From: Ophiura sarsii
Taxonomy: Eukaryota > Echinodermata > Ophiuroidea > Amphilepidida > Ophiuridae
DNA length: 64,000 nt
Assembly: GCA_035610835.1 (NCBI GenBank)
Contig: CM069442.1
Coordinates: 59,003,950 to 59,067,949 of the forward strand
Direction of reading: 5' to 3'
Shown here: piece by piece, positions 33,353 to 46,284 of the stretch
Layout of the letters: each line of letters begins with the position of its first letter
Numbering within the stretch: the first letter of the stretch is position 1
Program-made: the position numbers and the translations under genes
Notes under the pieces: generated by a model
What the model saw: only the letters and a program-made list of their open reading frames with translations
Databases searched by the model: none
Told to the model about the DNA's origin: nothing

Positions 33353-36280
33353 GATATAAAAAGCTAGATATATTCCCTTTTTCTCGCAGAAACAGCTCAG
33401 AACATGATAAGATGTTTGGCGGAGCGTGCAATATGACTTGCTGACATAGCACGTAAGCCCTAGTTAATGCAAAACTCCTAGGCAACTATTAATAATAAAA
33501 AGCCGTATTAAACGTCACATCAGAAGCATGTATCATTGACCACATATGTAGGTAGTTCCATTGTCACGGTTAGACTTATACACGATACAGTGTAGTTAAC
33601 ATACACGTAATGGCCAAGTCATCCGTGAGTGAGCCTTTCAGCCATAAACCATAATTCAACAACAAAAAAGGTTTCAAAATAGCATACAGACAGATGATGT
33701 GTATTCCGTTGCTAGATATTGTACACTTTGCACAGTATTATATACCAAAAACCATCGGAGACTATGCCCTTGTCTGTCATCCATACATTTTTTTTCCAGT
33801 CTGCAGCTTTTTACTCCACATCACATGGCGTGTCTAATTGGTTCCCAGTGGCCATCGCTTGCAAATTTCACTTGTTTTTCATAAAAGCCTATCTAAAAAT
33901 ACACCAGTTCAGAAATATCTTGGGTGGTTTCGTGTGAGTTATATATCAGACGGGGAGATGGCAATGACGACGGAGAAAACGGATAAAATTTGCGGCATCC
34001 AATATTCCAGCCAGACTGTCAATTCCCAACCTGATTATGTCAAACATTCACGAATCTCTCCATTAACATGCAAATCCACTCGGCCCAATGGTACACACTT
34101 AGCCTATCCGTTAACAAATATATCATATCACAGTACTGCAGTTGTCAGTTGCCAAGTTCTTTTTGATGGACAATATGGTATAAAATACGTCGAATCCAAT
34201 GGTCATAATAATCAAGAGTTACAAGTCGTTATTCAATCATCAAATTAAGTAACAATTGATTTGATAGCATGTGGGCAGGAACGGTTTGATATTGAACCCT
34301 GATGTACAAGAATGATCAAATTAAATCCAGGTGGCGAAAACATTAACGTATCACAATTGACTCCTAGCTGATTGGTTTTTGATTACAGTGTGTTAATGTT
34401 TAGTCTGACAGCGCTTTCATTGCTATGATTGACATCTCAAAGTAGTGACTGGTTACTCTCGTGTTGATACCGATAATTATAAAACAACACGCTGGAACAG
34501 TAGTATCAATAAACAAATCATCAAATGTATTTGTCTTTAGGCAATAGCGGTTTATAGAAATAATGCTATCTTCAGTAGATAGCAATAATCACTAAAGTGA
34601 TTTCAATTTGTCAAACACTACTTTCAATTAACTTGCGTCTACAAATCACAGCACGTCAAGATAAACAGTAAAGGTATCTTTCTGAACCAATCAAATACAG
34701 TATTATGTTGGGTTGTTAATTGTGAAGTATTCTTCCTCTTTGCAATAACTGATACAATTCCTCCTCTCCAATTAATCTTATATAAAGTCCCTGCAATACC
34801 TACTGAAACGTAATCAGAGGAAGTCCTTTAGGAGTATATTCCCACACGATTCCCACACGTTCAGTGTCAGGTCATTCCTGGTCACTCTTTTCACTTGTAA
34901 ATGCAACAGTGTGTGTCAGTCAATTCATCCAGTGTACTTAAATTTATACACACACACACAACCGATGGGGCTATTCTTTGACTGCAAACTGCTAAGTAGA
35001 AATAAGATCATCACAAATTAAACATTTTGCTATAAAAAGCAGCAATAATTTCCAAAGCATCTATCCAAAAATGCCAACAAATATGTCCACTTTTCAATAT
35101 CCAACACAATGACGGTTATATTCTTAACAAGTTCATACCCTGACTCAACCATCTATCTTATTTCTAGATGTTTTGGTGAAATACACTGCAAGAAGTAGTG
35201 ATGAAATCATAACATCCATCTGAAGCCACACTGTCTGTCTCCAGCAAGTAAATACTCACAATCAAACATAAAACCAGTTTTTATTAATAACTATCCAGAA
35301 TTATACTGTAGTTTTTTCTCTCCATGCAGGCATTACAGCATTTATAGTGCATCCTCCTTTCAACCAAGTTATCAAATCAGAAGATAGGTTTATAGCCTTT
35401 TTGCCATGAAAATCAGTGATAGAATCACTGCAGTAATGAAATCAGTCCCTACAGCTGCAGATTTTTGTATTGTCAAAAATAGATTCAATCGTTTCCAGTG
35501 ACATCTCCAACCAGAGGTTTCACCATAAATAAGCTACTACCGACCGACCATCACTACTCTTGCAATGCACAGCTGTTAAGCGACACACCTTCATAACACT
35601 AAACGCAACTTAATGCACAGAACCACATTAAGGGTGGATCAGTCTCTGCAGCAACGATGGTTACTACACTGCGGTCACACTCAACAGCATGACTGTCTAG
35701 TTGATGTGGTGCATTTGAGACGTGGGCGGGAGGGAGTTCAAGCACTCTTACAACTTAAATACTGTCGCATTCGCATGCCTGTACCAATATAGAACACTGC
35801 GGAGATACAATATTGGTCTATCTTGTGTTTCTTGAGTAAATTTTTTGACATTTTCAAGGAAATATTTCACTTATTCAAATGGTGATTAGAGTGTCTTAGA
35901 GTAAGAACAAATTTTAAATGCATAGGTATTAGTTTAATTTGAATTTGATTCAAGAAATAAATAGAATAATTTTCATGCGACTATGCCTTTACATCAACTG
36001 AAACCTAAGGTTATTCCATACTGCTCGTGAGGGAATTGCAGATGTCTGTTTTTTTCCAGACATTAAGAATTTAAGTCCATCAAACATGTGTATGAAAATA
36101 CTGTTCCACATCATAGTTCAAGTCTGTTGCTAGGCAACACTATCTACATCCATGCAGTAGGAAATATTTCATCACCATGTTTTCCTAGATAACACTACTT
36201 TTCAAATTATATATGATTTGAGCAAATTGTGTTAGTTTTGAAATAGGGTAGGGTTTTTACCTTCCTCTTTAGTACTATGA
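33353..36280. other. Mostly unassigned; possible 5' flank of the 32.9-kb exon
   Basis: No gene is supported. A 136-codon frame at 33838-34248 (plus) has a varied, protein-like composition, but no motif and no clear splice structure apart from an internal GTGAGT...CAG pair at 33935-33950. I leave it as undecided. A hairpin-satellite monomer lies at 34565-34583. Confidence 0.3.
34565..34583. repeat. Perfect hairpin-satellite core
   Basis: GCTATCTTCAGTAGATAGC: 7-bp perfect stem, 5-base loop. It is the same core as the arrays at 40.0-40.5 and 52.3-53.1 kb. Confidence 0.6.
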
Positions 36281-36283
36281 TTA

Positions 36284-37813
36284 GGCCAACAACAAAAAGA
36301 GTTTGTGTTGCCCTCACAAGCCTAAAATCGGGAAGGTCGACTGACGGATTTTAAAAAATAAATAAAAAATTTATTTTTAGTATATCAAATCAACCATTTT
36401 ATACCTATTACTTCAGTCAACATGTGTGTAGATACTAAGGTAAATGCATACTGGCTGTATTTTCTACCCAATGGTGAATATTTTCTTGAAGTACACATCC
36501 ATGAAAAAATATTCACCCTTGATTCTATAGCAAAAACTGCTTGAAAGTATGGAATATCCACATAATATATTGTATACTGATTTAAAGACATGTTGGAGAG
36601 AATGAGACTAAATAAAAACAATATACTATAGTTGATTCGCAGACATTGGCCGATTCACCATTTTAGTCAGAGGTAACAGAAGCAAAAGAGGGGGAGGGAC
36701 TCGAAGTTTGATCGTAATATGCATGGATAATACCTTGTCATTATCAGTGCCTGTACTATTGTGACGTCTTCACCACTATGTAAAGATAGGGTGAACAACT
36801 ATTAATAAACCTAGTGAATGGGAACTTGCGGCAAAATGATCTGCATTGACTTTGCCTGCAAACAGGTGTTGTCAATTGCCCGCATATTTTTGATAAAGAA
36901 GATGTGTTATTATTCAGATAAATTGATAAAGGTATTCAGAGGGTCTCATAGCCAGAAATACATAAAGTAACGTTTATAATCCGTATCTCCGGGTTGATAT
37001 AACATTTTCTCCATCTAGGCCAAATGGTTTTGTACATGGTTTATCAAGTTTATACAAAAGATGATTGAATAATTTGTTTTTTTCTCACAAATGAATATGT
37101 AGAACGGGGTCGTTTTTAGTTTAATGTTTCCTTTATGTCACGTGCATAATACATTTTAAAAAGGAAAATAATAAGAAGTGAAACTTGATTATCCACTAAA
37201 TTATGATTAGGTTGACCAACATAAATTTTTTCTTTTGAAAACTATATCAGGTCGATGATGGTCGATTTTATTATTGTGGTGACCGCTTCCAAAGGGATAA
37301 CATATTTCAAGCTGTTGGATTAAGTATTTGGTTGCCGTGATTTGTAAAGCTACATGATCAGCTATATTCACTAATCACTAAAGCCACACTAGCATTTGAT
37401 TATGGATAACGCAAATAATAACATCTATACAAGTACCGCTGTTTCATCATTGGTCAAAATGGGTTCCTCTAACGCCCAATGGACGAGGTCCAAAATCGAA
37501 ACCGATACGCCAGAGTTTATGAATCTACTATAGTTGCATTTTCTTCTCGTGCGTGGAGTACAAATTCGAGCTTGTTGTTTGGTTATCTGGGTTTCGTTGG
37601 CTTTTACACACATTTATTAACCGGAAGATAGGTAAAAATAGTGTTGAAATATACAAAATATCTTTAAAAAAAAGAAAATCTTAAATAAAAAAATAAAAAT
37701 CTTAATAATAAAGAAAAAATCTTAACAAAAATCTTTTAAAAAAGGGCCCACAATTCTCGTAAATTTTTACCCGGCCGGATGAGGGCAACACAACTCCTTT
37801 TTTTTTTTTGGCC
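36284..37813. mobile_element. GGCC-ended, TWA-target element 2 (Harbinger-like)
   Basis: Left GGCCAACAACAAAAAGAGTT-TGTGTTGCCCTC, right complement GGCCAAAAAAAAAAAGGAGT-TGTGTTGCCCTC. TTA flanks both sides (36281-36283, 37814-37816). A/T-rich blocks follow each terminus, as in elements 1 and 3. The 1.2-kb interior has no recognised transposase. Confidence 0.65.
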
Positions 37814-37816
37814 TTA

Positions 37817-38775
37817 ATTCTGACTGAAGAGTTGTCCTTGGGATCTGCATGGGATAAAAACACCTTTCATTTCCTCCCGTTAATAATGTAAGATATCAAG
37901 CAATATCGTGAGCTTCACTTCTTGTTTGTTTAGGAGTTTTTTCTTCAGTTTTTTGTAATACAATGATTATGATAATAGAGATCATAATATCTTGGAATTT
38001 TCGTGGAAAGGTCAATTCATCCATTCAGTTAATTACAAACATAAGTCATGGTGAAGCTTCACTGTTTGTTTAGCTTTTTGGTCAATTATTAGTACTTTTG
38101 TTATTTCAGATCGAAGGGAAGTCCTTGGAATCTAAATGAAAAGGTAAATTCATTTCCTCCCATTACTTAAATCCAATAGATTGTTTGAGCCAAATTTGTA
38201 TTTCACTTCACTGTTTGTTTGTTTATATTTGATTTTTCTTCATTATTTAAGGACTGATAAATTTCAGATCGAAGAGTCGTCCTCGGAATATACATGTCCA
38301 AGCATATTCATTTCCTGCCGTCGATTTTCATCTTCCCATGTAAAGCATATTTAAACGTGGCCATTGATAAGGTTTTACGTATAATCATCCGTCGAAATAT
38401 TTTATCACAAAAATAATCAATGCTATTAATATGTGTTATATGGTAAAAGCGAGATTACTATCGGAGTATGAAGTAACCGAGTCTTGGGTATGGTAATGAC
38501 TTGGTTTGTACGTGTGTGGGATGTGAGCCGACAACTGTTTAGCTAGCTCAAGGGCTTTAAACTTTCCTTAGGTAATGCACTATAATACTCGTGCCTACTT
38601 TATTATTGTACAATACTGCTGACAGCATTTAAAACATACTGCAAGGCAAAAGGACAGCAGTGTTTCCTTCCTGTATAAATACGACCTAAAATAAGAAGAG
38701 ATGGTCGGATTCTGATGTCGCTGATAACCATGTTTCACAGTTTTCCTCAACATGGATTTCTACTCATTCACACCA
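37817..38775. other. Diverged repeats, no gene
   Basis: Loose recurrences of GAGTCCTTGGAAT/GGAAGTCCTTGGAATC and CTTCACTGTTTGTTTG at about 37830-38320 (three units of about 170-200 bp) suggest an old tandem array. Confidence 0.4.
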
Positions 38776-38778
38776 TAT

Positions 38779-39040
38779 TGATTTATTTAGAAACACAAAA
38801 ATATGAGATATGGCCAGTACTAAAATTTACCACTCTTTGAAGAAAACAAATAAAAGATTAAAAAAGCATGATTCTAGCAGTATTAAATACCCATTGATTT
38901 ATTTAAGAAAGATTTATTTAGAAACACAAAAATATGAGATATGGCCAGTACTAATATTTACCACTCTTTGAAGAAAACAAATAAAATATTAAAAAAAGCA
39001 AGATTCTAGCAGTATTAAATACCCATTGATTTATTAAAGA
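38779..39040 (+). repeat. Two-copy tandem repeat, 131 bp
   Basis: ATTTATTTAGAAACACAAAA...ATGGCCAGTACTA...AGCAGTATTAAATACCCATT is repeated with few differences. Confidence 0.9.
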
Positions 39041-40010
39041 AAGATGTGTGTCAAGGCAATCTTGTATGAGACACAATTCTGTAACCCCTTCAGGTCTGTA
39101 ACCCCCCAATCCTACAAGTCCCCCAAATGTTTTTTAAAAGGTCCTAAACGCTGCTTGCGAGTATAGTGAGAGAGAAAAGGGGTTTTGGTACGCATTTTTG
39201 TTGAAAAAATGTCAAAATGTTGGTAAAAAGGTCTACTTTTGCCAAATTCATCCTCCCCCGGGTAAAAAGGTCCACATTTAAAAAATAGGTCCACTTTTGA
39301 AAACAAATTTGCCCCCCCACCCAAACAAAAATCCTGGTTACAAGCCTGAACCCATTATACACTAAATAACTCACACAAAACATCTTGCTGTTGAAGAAAG
39401 ACCTCTACCAAGAATATCCCTAAATGGTAAAGAATGTATATGTATACCATAATGACAATTGTTTTCAAGGACCCGATCAAATTGTATGTACTACAGGTTT
39501 TCGCATTTTAACAATTTGTTAAAATCCAACCATTGAAAACATCAGGCAATTATTATAATGGCTGTTTGTTTAGAGAAGCGGTGCAATGCATGTCGGTAGC
39601 ATTTAAGAAACGTTAGTATTGATTAGTATTGATTTTCCTTCTCTCTTAAGACTATTTTACATTATATTTTGAATTTGAAATTGTGGCTAATTATCAGTAA
39701 GGGAAGTTTTACGTTGATTGATTGATGACCGAGTATTGAATTTGAGACGTGTTTGTCGATTACCAACAATGGGTTTTTGTATAATATTAATATCCTCATA
39801 ATGTATAAACATGTTTTGACGGACTGCCAAAATTAAGCACACATGGTAATAAAGGTGAGAGCATTCAATGCATAATAATAATTTACTCTCTAATAATAAA
39901 ATACATTGCTATCCACTTAAGATAATATCATATGTTTGCATAACTTGAGCTGAAAGTTGCCATATCTCTCTGCATTACATGGAAACACTAGCAGCATTTA
40001 ATTGGAATGT
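39041..40010. other. No gene seen
   Basis: AT-rich. Short minus-strand frames near 39112-39383 have C/G homopolymer bias and no recognisable domain. Confidence 0.4.
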
Positions 40011-40014
40011 ATTA

Positions 40015-40530
40015 CTCTTTACTGAAGATATCAGTATTTGAATGTAGTGGCTACTAAAGATATCAGTATTTGTATGTTTTGCTATCTACAGAAGATAGCA
40101 GACGTTGTATGTGATACTATGTACTGAAGATAGTCCTTCTAAGTATTACTATCTACTGAAGAAAGCAGTATTTTTATGCATTGCTATCTATCGACAATAA
40201 CATCATTGGTATGTATGTATCTAATGAAGAGCACCATTTATAAGTATTAATTACTGCAGATATCAATATTTGTATGTGCTGCTTTTTATTAAAGATAACA
40301 GTATTTCTATTGCTATCAGCAGCATCTATATGTATTACTATAAACAGGAGATGGCAGTTTTTGATGTATCTATTAAATATAACAGCATTTATATGAATTG
40401 CTATCTACTGAAGCTAGCAGGACTCGTATATGAATTGCTATTCACTGACAATAGCAGTATTTTGTATACACTGCTATCTACTGAATATAGTAAATTAGTA
40501 TTTGCACATATTTCTATCTACTAATACCCT
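40015..40530 (-). repeat. Hairpin satellite, old array
   Basis: About a dozen strongly diverged monomers of roughly 36-38 bp around TGCTATCTACTGAAGATAGC followed by AGTATTTGTATGT. Most keep the self-complementary CTATCT...AGATAG core. The orientation is opposite to the 52-kb array. Confidence 0.75.
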
Positions 40531-41640
40531 GACTTTCCAACTGGATCCAATGGCTCTTAGTCTTCATTTCATTAAAATCGTCCTTGAAATACACCTTTAA
40601 CGATGCCCCGTTCAAGCATTAATCTACTTATCAAGCCATGCAACAATATGACTGATTGACATCTTGTCTGCTCCAAATCGTAAATCAATTTAATTAAAAC
40701 GGAACATCAATAAGACCTGCTGTAGTCTATCAGATCAATATTTATACAGCACAGATATGAAAGAAAAATATTGATATTACTATATTGCATATAACTTGAG
40801 CAATCATCATTTGAATGATTTGCAGACCATTAGTTTCTCTTGGGAGGTTTGTAATGAAACGATGGTTCCCTCTGGATGTCCATATTCTTCCCATACGAAA
40901 TGTCACAAATGTTTAGCTTGATTATTGTATCATGACCTACTTTCTACTCCCACCTATTTCAATAAAGTTGTTATCAAACATGTTCAAGGTTTCATCATCG
41001 ATCTCATCACCCCCAATAGAGATAGATGCACAATGATTTTCCATCATTTTGGTGCACAATTTTTTCTACCATCTTATGTTATGAGAATGCTCGCATCATT
41101 TTCAAAATATATTATATATATGAAAAATTAATTCTACACAAATTGCAATATTTTTTAAGCATTATTTTCATCACAAATGTGTGATTTTGACAGCATTTTC
41201 TTTAAAAAGATCAGACTACAATCAAACTGATTGATGATTATTTTTTTCAAAATCTTTTGAAACATTTTTTTTTAAAATTCCTATTCACTTCAAAATGTTC
41301 TGAAACGTTCATAAATTTAAAGAATGTAATAACAAAATCTTACTTAATTGCTATACTTGCAAAATGTGAGATGATATTTTTTATAAAAACAAATGGCAAT
41401 TAATATTCACAAAAAATACATGGGTCAAGTTATTTGAGAAAAAAATGTCTTCAGTTATTTGAAGTTATGAATTGGTGATGAATCATGAATGGGTAACTGG
41501 TTTTAGAGACATGGAGCTGGAAATATTTTATCACAAGCATATTGTACAGTTTCTGGTTGTATTTATTTTCTGGTTGTATTTATGTTCTGGGAGTTGGTAT
41601 TTAAAGCTGAAGGCAAAGCAACTGGAGTTGATTTCTATTA
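40531..41640. other. No gene seen
   Basis: AT-rich. A short TTTCTGGTTGTATTTAT duplication lies at 41548-41588. Nothing else is recognised. Confidence 0.4.
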
Positions 41641-42425
41641 CCATTAAATTACTTGCTTGAAGCAAAAATGTCTGGACTGAGTTCTTTAATATTTGTCAAC
41701 AAATAGAGAAAAATCACGTACTCCACGCGATCACATTTAGATGTCTGCACAGAAATGATTTTGGCAGTCCAATTTTAAAGGTGTTAGAGTCTGTCAGCAT
41801 GAGTTGCATTTGATCCATGAAAGAACATTGCCGCAGTCAAGATGGGAAAGTACCAGGTACCAGCGCTGTGACACAATTGCAATTTGTAAGCAAATCCTTC
41901 AAAATAAAAAATAGACCACATTTTCACTTTCACCACACATGGGATGGTTGCAAATCTTAGTGTAGTTTATTTCACCTCAAGTATAAGAGACATAACATGG
42001 TATTATAGTGGGTACAGTTGTATGTATTCTTCTGATCAGAAAGGAATATTGAAAGGCTGCATTTATCATTGAAATTCACATTGATATCATGTTAAAACTA
42101 CAGGTAGATAATGTGGATAGAAACATAATACACAGTGAGTTTATTCTTTAGATGGCAACAAGTACCTGTGGTTGATTGTGCTAATTGATCCGAACATAAT
42201 TAATTTGATTACCGTATGGAGCATTAATGTTTGCAAGATGTTATATATGTAATATAATATGTTTATACTCATATAAGTACACTCCCGCATCTGACACTAG
42301 GGAGCTTTCGATTTGGACGACGGACGCTTCTACGACGGTAAGATGACACCTCGAGTCATGTGCGCATGCGTCGACTTAGCAATCCGTCGGTCGTCCAATT
42401 TCTGGGACCTGTCGTCGATCTGTCT

Positions 42426-42622
42426 TAGGGAGCTTTCGATTTGCACGATGGATGAATCTAGGACGGTTGAATGACACTTTGAGTCATGTGCACATGCGTC
42501 AATTTTGTCATCCGTTGGTCCTCTCAATGCTACAACGCGTAAAGGGATTAACAACCGTCGTGGTGACGATGGCAACGTTTTGTTTACCGTCGTAAAAGCG
42601 TCAGTCGTGCAAATCGAAAGCT
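42426..42622. mobile_element. Inner related MITE copy
   Basis: About 197 bp between GGGAGCTTTCGATTTGCACG and CGTGCAAATCGAAAGCT. It shares ends and the GAGTCATGTGCACATGCGTC block with the host element, at a lower similarity. It sits in the middle of the outer copy. Confidence 0.65.
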
Positions 42623-42715
42623 GAAAACAGGTCCCAGAAATTGGACGACAAACGGAGTGCAAAGTGTACGCATGCGCACATGACTCGAGGTGTCATCTTA
42701 CCGTCGTTGTAGTAA

Positions 42716-43496
42716 GGCCAAAAAAATAAAATTGTTTGTTTGTCCATAGAGGGTCCGAAAAAGGTAGGGTCGGTAGGTCGGATAATTTATTTATTTATTT
42801 ATTTATTTTTAAATACGGATATTGTATTTGGGAATATAAATTCGGCATGAATACTGTGAATTAAAGTCGTCCAAACACAAAACACATCACTTTGATAGTA
42901 TTGAACTCTTTTTCATGAGTTCCAATATTGTAGTACTGGTTGCAACACTGCAAACTCGGTCAAAGAGTATTTTTGTACCGAGTTTGTGTGCGCAGATACC
43001 GTGAACATGTTGTCGGTCGCCGCCATTTATTATGATTGAAAATGTGCAGAAAGTGAAATAACGTAGTGTTGAAGTTCTAGAAATATATACGTGAAAGTAT
43101 TACTAAACCTATTTTTTCTCGAACTAACTACCCCAAAAATTGCAAATATGAACCGTAACTACAGTTTTCATATTTTCTCACACTGCGTTTTTAGTATAAA
43201 AATGACATCAATTGCACGCGCGATTAAATGTTCATTTAGTCCTTTTAATAGTCCCCGCGGTTGCCAAGTTCATGCAATAAACATCATGTTACAAGGGACT
43301 GCGCATTGGGGATGGTGTTTATAAAGACCAGATTTACGATAGCGTACGAAATCAGGAATAAAACGGTCCGTTTGGCCATTTAAATTGCTCAAAAAGTTGT
43401 TTTAAAAAAATAATAGAAAATAAAAAAGAATACGGTCGGCACCAAGGTACACGGTCGGTCGGACGTGGACAAACAAACAATTTTTTTTTCTTGGCC
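42716..43496. mobile_element. GGCC-ended, TWA-target element 3 (Harbinger-like)
   Basis: 781 bp. Left GGCCAAAAAAATAAAATTGT-TTGTTTGTCC, right complement GGCCAAGAAAAAAAAATTGT-TTGTTTGTCC. TAA flanks both ends (42713-42715, 43497-43499). The GGTCGGTAGGTCGG and ATTTATTTATTTA blocks recall elements 1 and 2. No transposase. Confidence 0.7.
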
Positions 43497-44263
43497 TAAT
43501 CGTCCGTCGTCCAAATCGAAAGCTCCCTAGTATATCATGAATGACAGTTATACAAATGTGTAGAGCAAGGCAATGTTTATACGCTTAAAGTTTATACACC
43601 TGGCATAGTATATTAAAGTAGTGATTCAAAATTTGATATTCTGTACTCTTGAAGGAAAAATATCTGTTCAGAAATCTAGTTTGCCTATTGGCCTTCCGCC
43701 TGCAGGATTTACCTTATTTAAAATGTGACCCCAGCAACCTTGCCATATATATTATTTTACAGCCGATTACGTCTTTATCAATGCTATCTACAGTTCTAAT
43801 TAAACTTACTCTCCTTATTCCCCAAAGCCACAAATTATCTCTTTTAAAGCGGCATAATGATAATAAAGGTGTTTCAGGAAAATGATTAGGTTAAGCATCC
43901 AGCTTTTGCTACATAAAGCACCTCGAGGGCTAAACGGCATAGAGGTAGGGAAACTATAGAAATCTTGTTTATGGTGGATCTCTCTTATGGGAATAGGAAT
44001 AAGTTTAGTATCTAATAAAGGTTAGTAGATAATGTGCCTGTAGATTTCATATTGGAGAATTCATGTGTATACAAATCATTGGAGGACGAATGAATCACTT
44101 GCATATGCATACACACTTAAAACGATAGGGTTATATTTGACACTGTATGATCATGCAGAGTACAAATATAAATTCAATTACAATAGATACATCTGAACAT
44201 GTTGATAGCAATACAATTACACATTTGCTTTCTTCAGTCAAAAGCAATATACTGCTGTATATA

Positions 44264-44820
44264 CTATCTTCAGTAGACAGCAATGCATTTGAGCTACTTA
44301 TTTTAGAAGTTGATAGCAATACATACAATAACATATCTACTATCTTCCCTAGACAGCAATTAAATGGCATATACTTTCTGTTTTCTACCGAAATTTTAGC
44401 AAAATCTGTCAAGGAAAATTATGGGTCTCCGGTAAACATATGGGTCCATTTCCCCCAAAAAATTGGTCAATGTTTGGGTCAATTTTCATTTTGCTGGGGG
44501 CACACCTGTATCAAAAAATATCCTGGTACCCCCTCCCTATCTTCAGTCAGTAGACAGCAATGCATTTGAGCAACTTATTTTAGAAGTTGATAGCAATACA
44601 TACAATAACATATCTGCTATCTTCCCTAGACAGCAATTAAATGGCATATACTTTCTGTTTTCTGTTTTTCACCGACATTTTAGCAAAATCTGTCAAGGAA
44701 AATTATGGGTCTCCGGTAAACATATGGGTCCATTTCCCCCCGAAAATTGGTAAATGTTTGGGTCAATTTTCATTTTGCTGGGGGCACACCTGTATCAACA
44801 AATATCCTAGTACCCTTATG
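44264..44820 (+). repeat. Two-copy tandem repeat of about 280 bp containing hairpin-satellite cores
   Basis: Each unit starts with CTTCAGTAGACAGCAATGCA-like sequence and ends ATATCCTGGTACCC / ATATCCTAGTACCC. The offset is 277 to 284 bp. It includes GGGTCTCCGGTAAACATATG. The hairpin-satellite core is recognisable at the unit starts and at 44330-44350. Confidence 0.85.
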
Positions 44821-44845
44821 AAAATCGCAACCTTTATCGCAATCA

Positions 44846-45985
44846 ATTCTGCAACCTTGCGCAACTTTGCGCAACCTTGCGCAACCTTAAATGTGGAAAA
44901 ATACAACCTTCCGCAACCTTGCGCAAGGTTAAATTTGGAACATTACAACCTTGCGCAAGGTTGCGCAAGGTTAAATTTGGAACATTACAACCTTGCGCAA
45001 CCTTGCGCAAGGTTAAATTTGGAACATTACAACCTTGCGCAACCTTGCGCAAGGTTAGATTTGGAAAAATACAACCTTGCGCAACCTTGCGCAACCTTTG
45101 TATCTCAACCAAGCACAAGGTTGCGCAAGCAACTGGTTAAATTTGGAACATTACAACCTTGCGCAACCTTGCAGAAACATCTAAAGCTTGCGCAACCTGC
45201 TGCAACCAGCTAGTGGTGCAAGGTTGCGCAAGCAACTGGTTAAATTTGGAACATTACAACCTTGCGCAACCTTGCAGAAACATCTAAAGCTTGCGCAACA
45301 TGCCGCAACCAGCTAGTGGTGCAAAGGTTGCGCAAGGTTGCGCAAGCAACTGGTTAAATTTGGAACATTACAACCTTGCGCAACCTTGCAGAAACATCTA
45401 AAGCTTGCGCAATCTGCCGCAACCAGCTAGTGGTGCAAGGTTGCGCAAGGTTGCGCAAGCAACTGGTTAAATTTGGAACATTACAACCTTGCGCAACCTT
45501 GCAGAAACATCTAAAGCTTGCGCAACCTGCCGCAACCAGCTAGTGGTGCAAGGTTGCGCAAGCAACTGGTTAAATTTGGAACATTACAACCTTGCGCAAC
45601 CTTGCAGAAACATCTAAAGCTTGCGCAACCTGCCGCAACCTCCTGCAACCAGCTAGTGGTGCAAGGTTGCGCAAGCAACTGGTTAAATTTGGAACATTAC
45701 AACCTTGCGCAACCTTGCAGAAACATCTAAAGCTTGCGCAACCTGCCGCAACCAGCTAGTGGTGCAAGGTTGCGCAAGCAACTGGTTAAATTTGGAACAT
45801 TATAACCTTGCGCAACCTTGCAGAAACATCTAAAGCTTGCGCAACCTGCCGCAACCAGCTAGTTCAATTTGGAACATTATAACCTTGCGCAACCTGCCGC
45901 AACCTGCTAGTGGTGCAATGTTGCGCAAGGTTGCGCAAGCAACTGGTTAAATTTGGAAAAATATAACCTTGCGCAACCTGTTTGC
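44846..45985 (+). repeat. TTGCGCAA-rich satellite, array 1
   Basis: First a block (44846-45110) of TTAAATTTGGAACATTACAA plus runs of CCTTGCGCAACC. Then about seven units of 103 or 113-114 bp: GCAACTGGTTAAATTTGGAA, CATTACAACCTTGCGCAACC, TTGCAGAAACATCTAAAGCT, TGCGCAACCTGCCGCAACCA, GCTAGTGGTGCAAGG. The length difference is one CGCAAGGTTG decamer. By hand I count about 39 copies of the palindrome TTGCGCAA. Long open frames through it are a repeat artefact. Confidence 0.95.
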
Positions 45986-46284
45986 AACCAGCTAGCAACC
46001 ACCAAAAACGTGTGTCAAAATTCGGAACCAATACCAAAATAAGCTTATATGTTTTAAACTTACTATTCTTCAGCATTTTTATCTAAAACATCAGTTTCCT
46101 TCAAAGATTAGAATATGATTCACAACTTGTTTTTCTAGCATATCTCATTTTCATTATGAAATTGATTACAAAGTATGGGTACAATTAATCATCAAAGTCA
46201 CTACAATTTTAGTAAAGGTTACAATGACAGCAATGTTTATTTCACATGTTTGACCTTTTGACCTGACCTTTGAACATAAGAAGA

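Larger units (their letters stand above)
42300..43527. mobile_element. TA-flanked MITE with triple nesting
   Basis: Perfect inverted ends GGGAGCTTTCGATTTGGACG (left), its complement (right), TA on both sides (42298-42299, 43528-43529). Subterminal blocks are mirrored too (GATGACACCTCGAGTCATGT). A shorter relative (42426-42622, also starting GGGAGCTTTCGATTTG) is nested inside. A GGCC-ended element occupies the right arm. The paralogous site near 51130 lacks all of this. Confidence 0.8.

Noticed and set aside
33838..34248. A 136-codon host gene or exon
   Set aside because: Composition is plausible, but there is no motif, no clear splice or start context, and a frame of this length can occur by chance in a 64-kb window.
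42330..42662. A 110-codon minus-strand frame
   Set aside because: Entirely within the nested MITEs and mirrored by their inverted repeats.
44147..45213. Long open frames (up to 190 codons) over 44.1-45.2 kb and up to 211 codons at 46.2-46.8 kb
   Set aside because: They read through tandem repeats in several frames and on both strands; the peptides are repeat translations without domains.
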